NCBI GenBank assembly: GCA_002420105.1 | Contig: DIHJ01000036.1 | Span: 5,700 to 29,050, forward strand | Direction of reading: 5' to 3' | DNA from: Nitrospira sp. UBA5699 | GTDB taxonomy: Bacteria > Nitrospirota > Nitrospiria > Nitrospirales > Nitrospiraceae | DNA: 23,351 bases | Part shown: one piece after another, positions 22,261-23,351 of the stretch | Position numbering within the stretch: the first letter of the stretch is position 1 | Layout: the number at the start of each line of letters is the position of its first letter | Position numbers and translations under genes: made by a program | Notes under the pieces: generated by a model | Database searches by the model: none | Seen by the model: only the letters and a program-made list of their open reading frames with translations | Told to the model about the DNA's origin: nothing

Positions 22261-22803
22261 ATGACGACACGAATGTCTGCGTCCGGATTGTTTCTGACGG
22301 CCGTTGTGGCGCAGGTTGCCCTGGCGCTGCCGGCGGCCACCCTCGCGAATGCCGCTGATGACCTCCCGAAGGAGTCCGTATTGCCGCTCTCGATGGCCGG
22401 CAAGGCCGCACAGGCGGCGATGGAGGCCTGCAAGAAGGACGGATATCGTGTCAGCGTGTCCGTCGTGGACCGGGCCGGCGTTCTCCGGACGATGAGCCGG
22501 GCCGACGGGGCGGGCCCTCATACGGTCGAGAGCAGCGGCAAGAAGGCCTATACTGCGGCGAGTCTGCGCCGTCCGACGACGGAATTGGCGGAATTGATCA
22601 ACAAGGTTACGACCCTGCAGGCCCTGCGGGAGATGAACGATCACATCCTCATGCTCGGCGGTGGATTGCCCATCGAGATCGGCGGAGATGTCGTCGGCGG
22701 CATCGGCGTGGGCGGGGCGCCCGGCGCCCATCTCGACGACGCCTGCGCGCAGGCAGGGCTTGATGCGATCGGAGCCGCTCCCAAGGTTCCAACCGCCAAG
22801 TGA
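22261..22803 (+). CDS. Secreted GlcG/HbpS-like heme-binding-family protein
   Basis: 180 aa. Signal peptide about 1-31 (cleavage near LANA-ADD), so periplasmic or extracellular. The mature part matches the GlcG/HbpS/PduO-C fold: VSVSVVDRAGVLRT at about 64-77, the KKAYTAA segment at 94-100, GGGLPIEIGGDVVGGIGVGG at about 133-152, and a D-x-x-CA near 159-163. Known: HbpS of Streptomyces binds heme and iron and signals redox stress; other members bind small ligands or are enzymes. Function here is inferred only. AAGGAG lies 8 nt before the ATG. Its stop overlaps the start of the next gene (GTGA), indicating translational coupling with a lipoprotein. Confidence 0.88.
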   Translation: MTTRMSASGLFLTAVVAQVALALPAATLANAADDLPKESVLPLSMAGKAAQAAMEACKKDGYRVSVSVVDRAGVLRTMSRADGAGPHTVESSGKKAYTAASLRRPTTELAELINKVTTLQALREMNDHILMLGGGLPIEIGGDVVGGIGVGGAPGAHLDDACAQAGLDAIGAAPKVPTAK

Positions 22804-23252
22804 TCGCTCGCTGGCGGACGGACGGTCTCGTCGGAGCGATGCTGCTCGCCGCCTGCAACAGCGACGTTCCGGTTTCGGCGCCCGCGGTTATCGACCCGCC
22901 GGGATGGCGTGTGACGGTCACTCGCGTCGCGACGCACCCCTTTCTCGCTCGATACAATCTCTCGTTGAGTGTGGCGGCGCCGGGCGGTTGCTCGGCGGTC
23001 AGTGAGCTGTTTCCCGACACCGGCGGGGTGAGTCGACGCAATGTGTATGTGGCGGCTTCCGGGGAGCTCTTCGTGATCGGACAGTTCGATGCCCGTCGCT
23101 TCGATGAACCGAGGTGTCGCGTGGAATTGATCGAATTCCGGTCCGTTGGAACGCAGATGACGTTCGTGGGGGCTTTCGATGTCGATGACACCGGTCGTTG
23201 GGCGTTTCTTCCGGCCGGCGCGCGGGCCGAACGGCCGTTCGAGAAGCTTTAG
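22800..23252 (+). CDS. Putative lipoprotein of unknown function
   Basis: 150 aa from a GTG that overlaps the preceding TGA (GTGA at 22800-22803). The N-terminus MIARWRTDGLVGAMLLAAC has a basic region, a short hydrophobic stretch and a lipobox LAAC at 16-19, with C19 as the expected lipidated residue. The mature part is beta-rich (WRVTVTRVA, YNLSLSV, VYVAASGELFVIGQF, VELIEFRS) with two further cysteines in GGCSAV and EPRCRVE, possibly a disulfide. I recognise no family. Coupling with the GlcG/HbpS-like protein suggests the two act together at the cell envelope, perhaps as a periplasmic ligand-binding pair; this is inference. Confidence 0.72.
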   Translation: MIARWRTDGLVGAMLLAACNSDVPVSAPAVIDPPGWRVTVTRVATHPFLARYNLSLSVAAPGGCSAVSELFPDTGGVSRRNVYVAASGELFVIGQFDARRFDEPRCRVELIEFRSVGTQMTFVGAFDVDDTGRWAFLPAGARAERPFEKL

Positions 23253-23351
23253 CCCGCATTATTCATGACGGTTCGTAGCGAAATCGCCCAACCGAGTCGT
23301 GAGACCGGCGCGCGGAGCCCAGAGGACCAGAGGCGTACTCGTGCAGTACGT
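23253..23351. repeat. Non-coding tail with palindrome, candidate dispersed intergenic repeat
   Basis: 99 nt after the lipoprotein, running off the window. It contains CGTACT-CGTGC-AGTACG (23334-23350), a perfect 6-bp inverted repeat, preceded by GATGACC-free, purine-rich sequence (GAGCCCAGAGGACCAGAGG). I recall similar stretches between genes in Nitrospira genomes, but no second copy is present in this window, so the repeat status is unverified. Confidence 0.35.

Overview
The window is a compact, high-GC bacterial chromosome segment (low-to-mid 60s % GC by eye). It carries housekeeping genes plus small secreted or regulatory proteins. Gene content and order (L21-L27-Obg-ProB-NadD-RsfS, Gap-Pgk-TpiA-SecG, a LapA/LapB-like fusion, ThiI without rhodanese, an orphan DGQHR protein, a GlcG/HbpS-like secreted protein) suggest a Nitrospira-like Nitrospirota member. 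This is inference from synteny and protein style; no 16S rRNA gene or nitrification gene is present to prove it. I see no CRISPR array, insertion sequence, tRNA or rRNA.

Layout. (1) 5399 down to 7, minus: rplU-rpmA-obgE-proB-nadD-rsfS and a TPR protein with a LapA-like membrane anchor and a LapB-like zinc ribbon. The genes are tightly packed behind a TTGACA promoter. They cover ribosome assembly and silencing, proline and NAD synthesis, and probably envelope (LPS) homeostasis. (2) 5616-6995, plus: a PilZ c-di-GMP receptor and the branched-chain aminotransferase ilvE, which has its own strong promoter only about 7 nt from the start codon. (3) 10670 down to 7221, minus: gap-pgk-tpiA-secG, lower glycolysis plus a Sec subunit, with a near-consensus promoter and a terminator-like hairpin in the leader. 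(4) 10922-13303, plus: mutS2. (5) 16140 down to 13310, minus: a cysteine-rich secreted protein, queG, and a sigma-54 activator whose receiver domain looks degenerate. (6) 16242-17931, plus: a DGQHR (DndB/DpdB-like) protein overlapping a secreted SRPBCC protein. (7) 20695 down to 17915, minus: coaE-trxB-thiI. (8) 20780-23252, plus: a secreted beta-helix protein, a 61-residue protein of unknown function, a secreted GlcG/HbpS-like protein and an overlapping lipoprotein. The last 100 bases are non-coding, with a palindrome that may belong to a dispersed intergenic repeat.

The most unusual points are these: an apparent ATC start codon for rsfS, placed ideally behind a Shine-Dalgarno that overlaps the nadD stop; a LapA/LapB-type fusion; three genes whose promoters predict almost no leader; a hairpin plus T-tract between the gap promoter and its ribosome binding site; a sigma-54 activator that has lost most receiver-domain catalytic residues; and an orphan DGQHR gene close to queG and translationally overlapping a secreted START-like protein. 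No complete new multi-gene defence or metabolic system is evident. The DGQHR/SRPBCC pair is the closest thing to an undescribed module.
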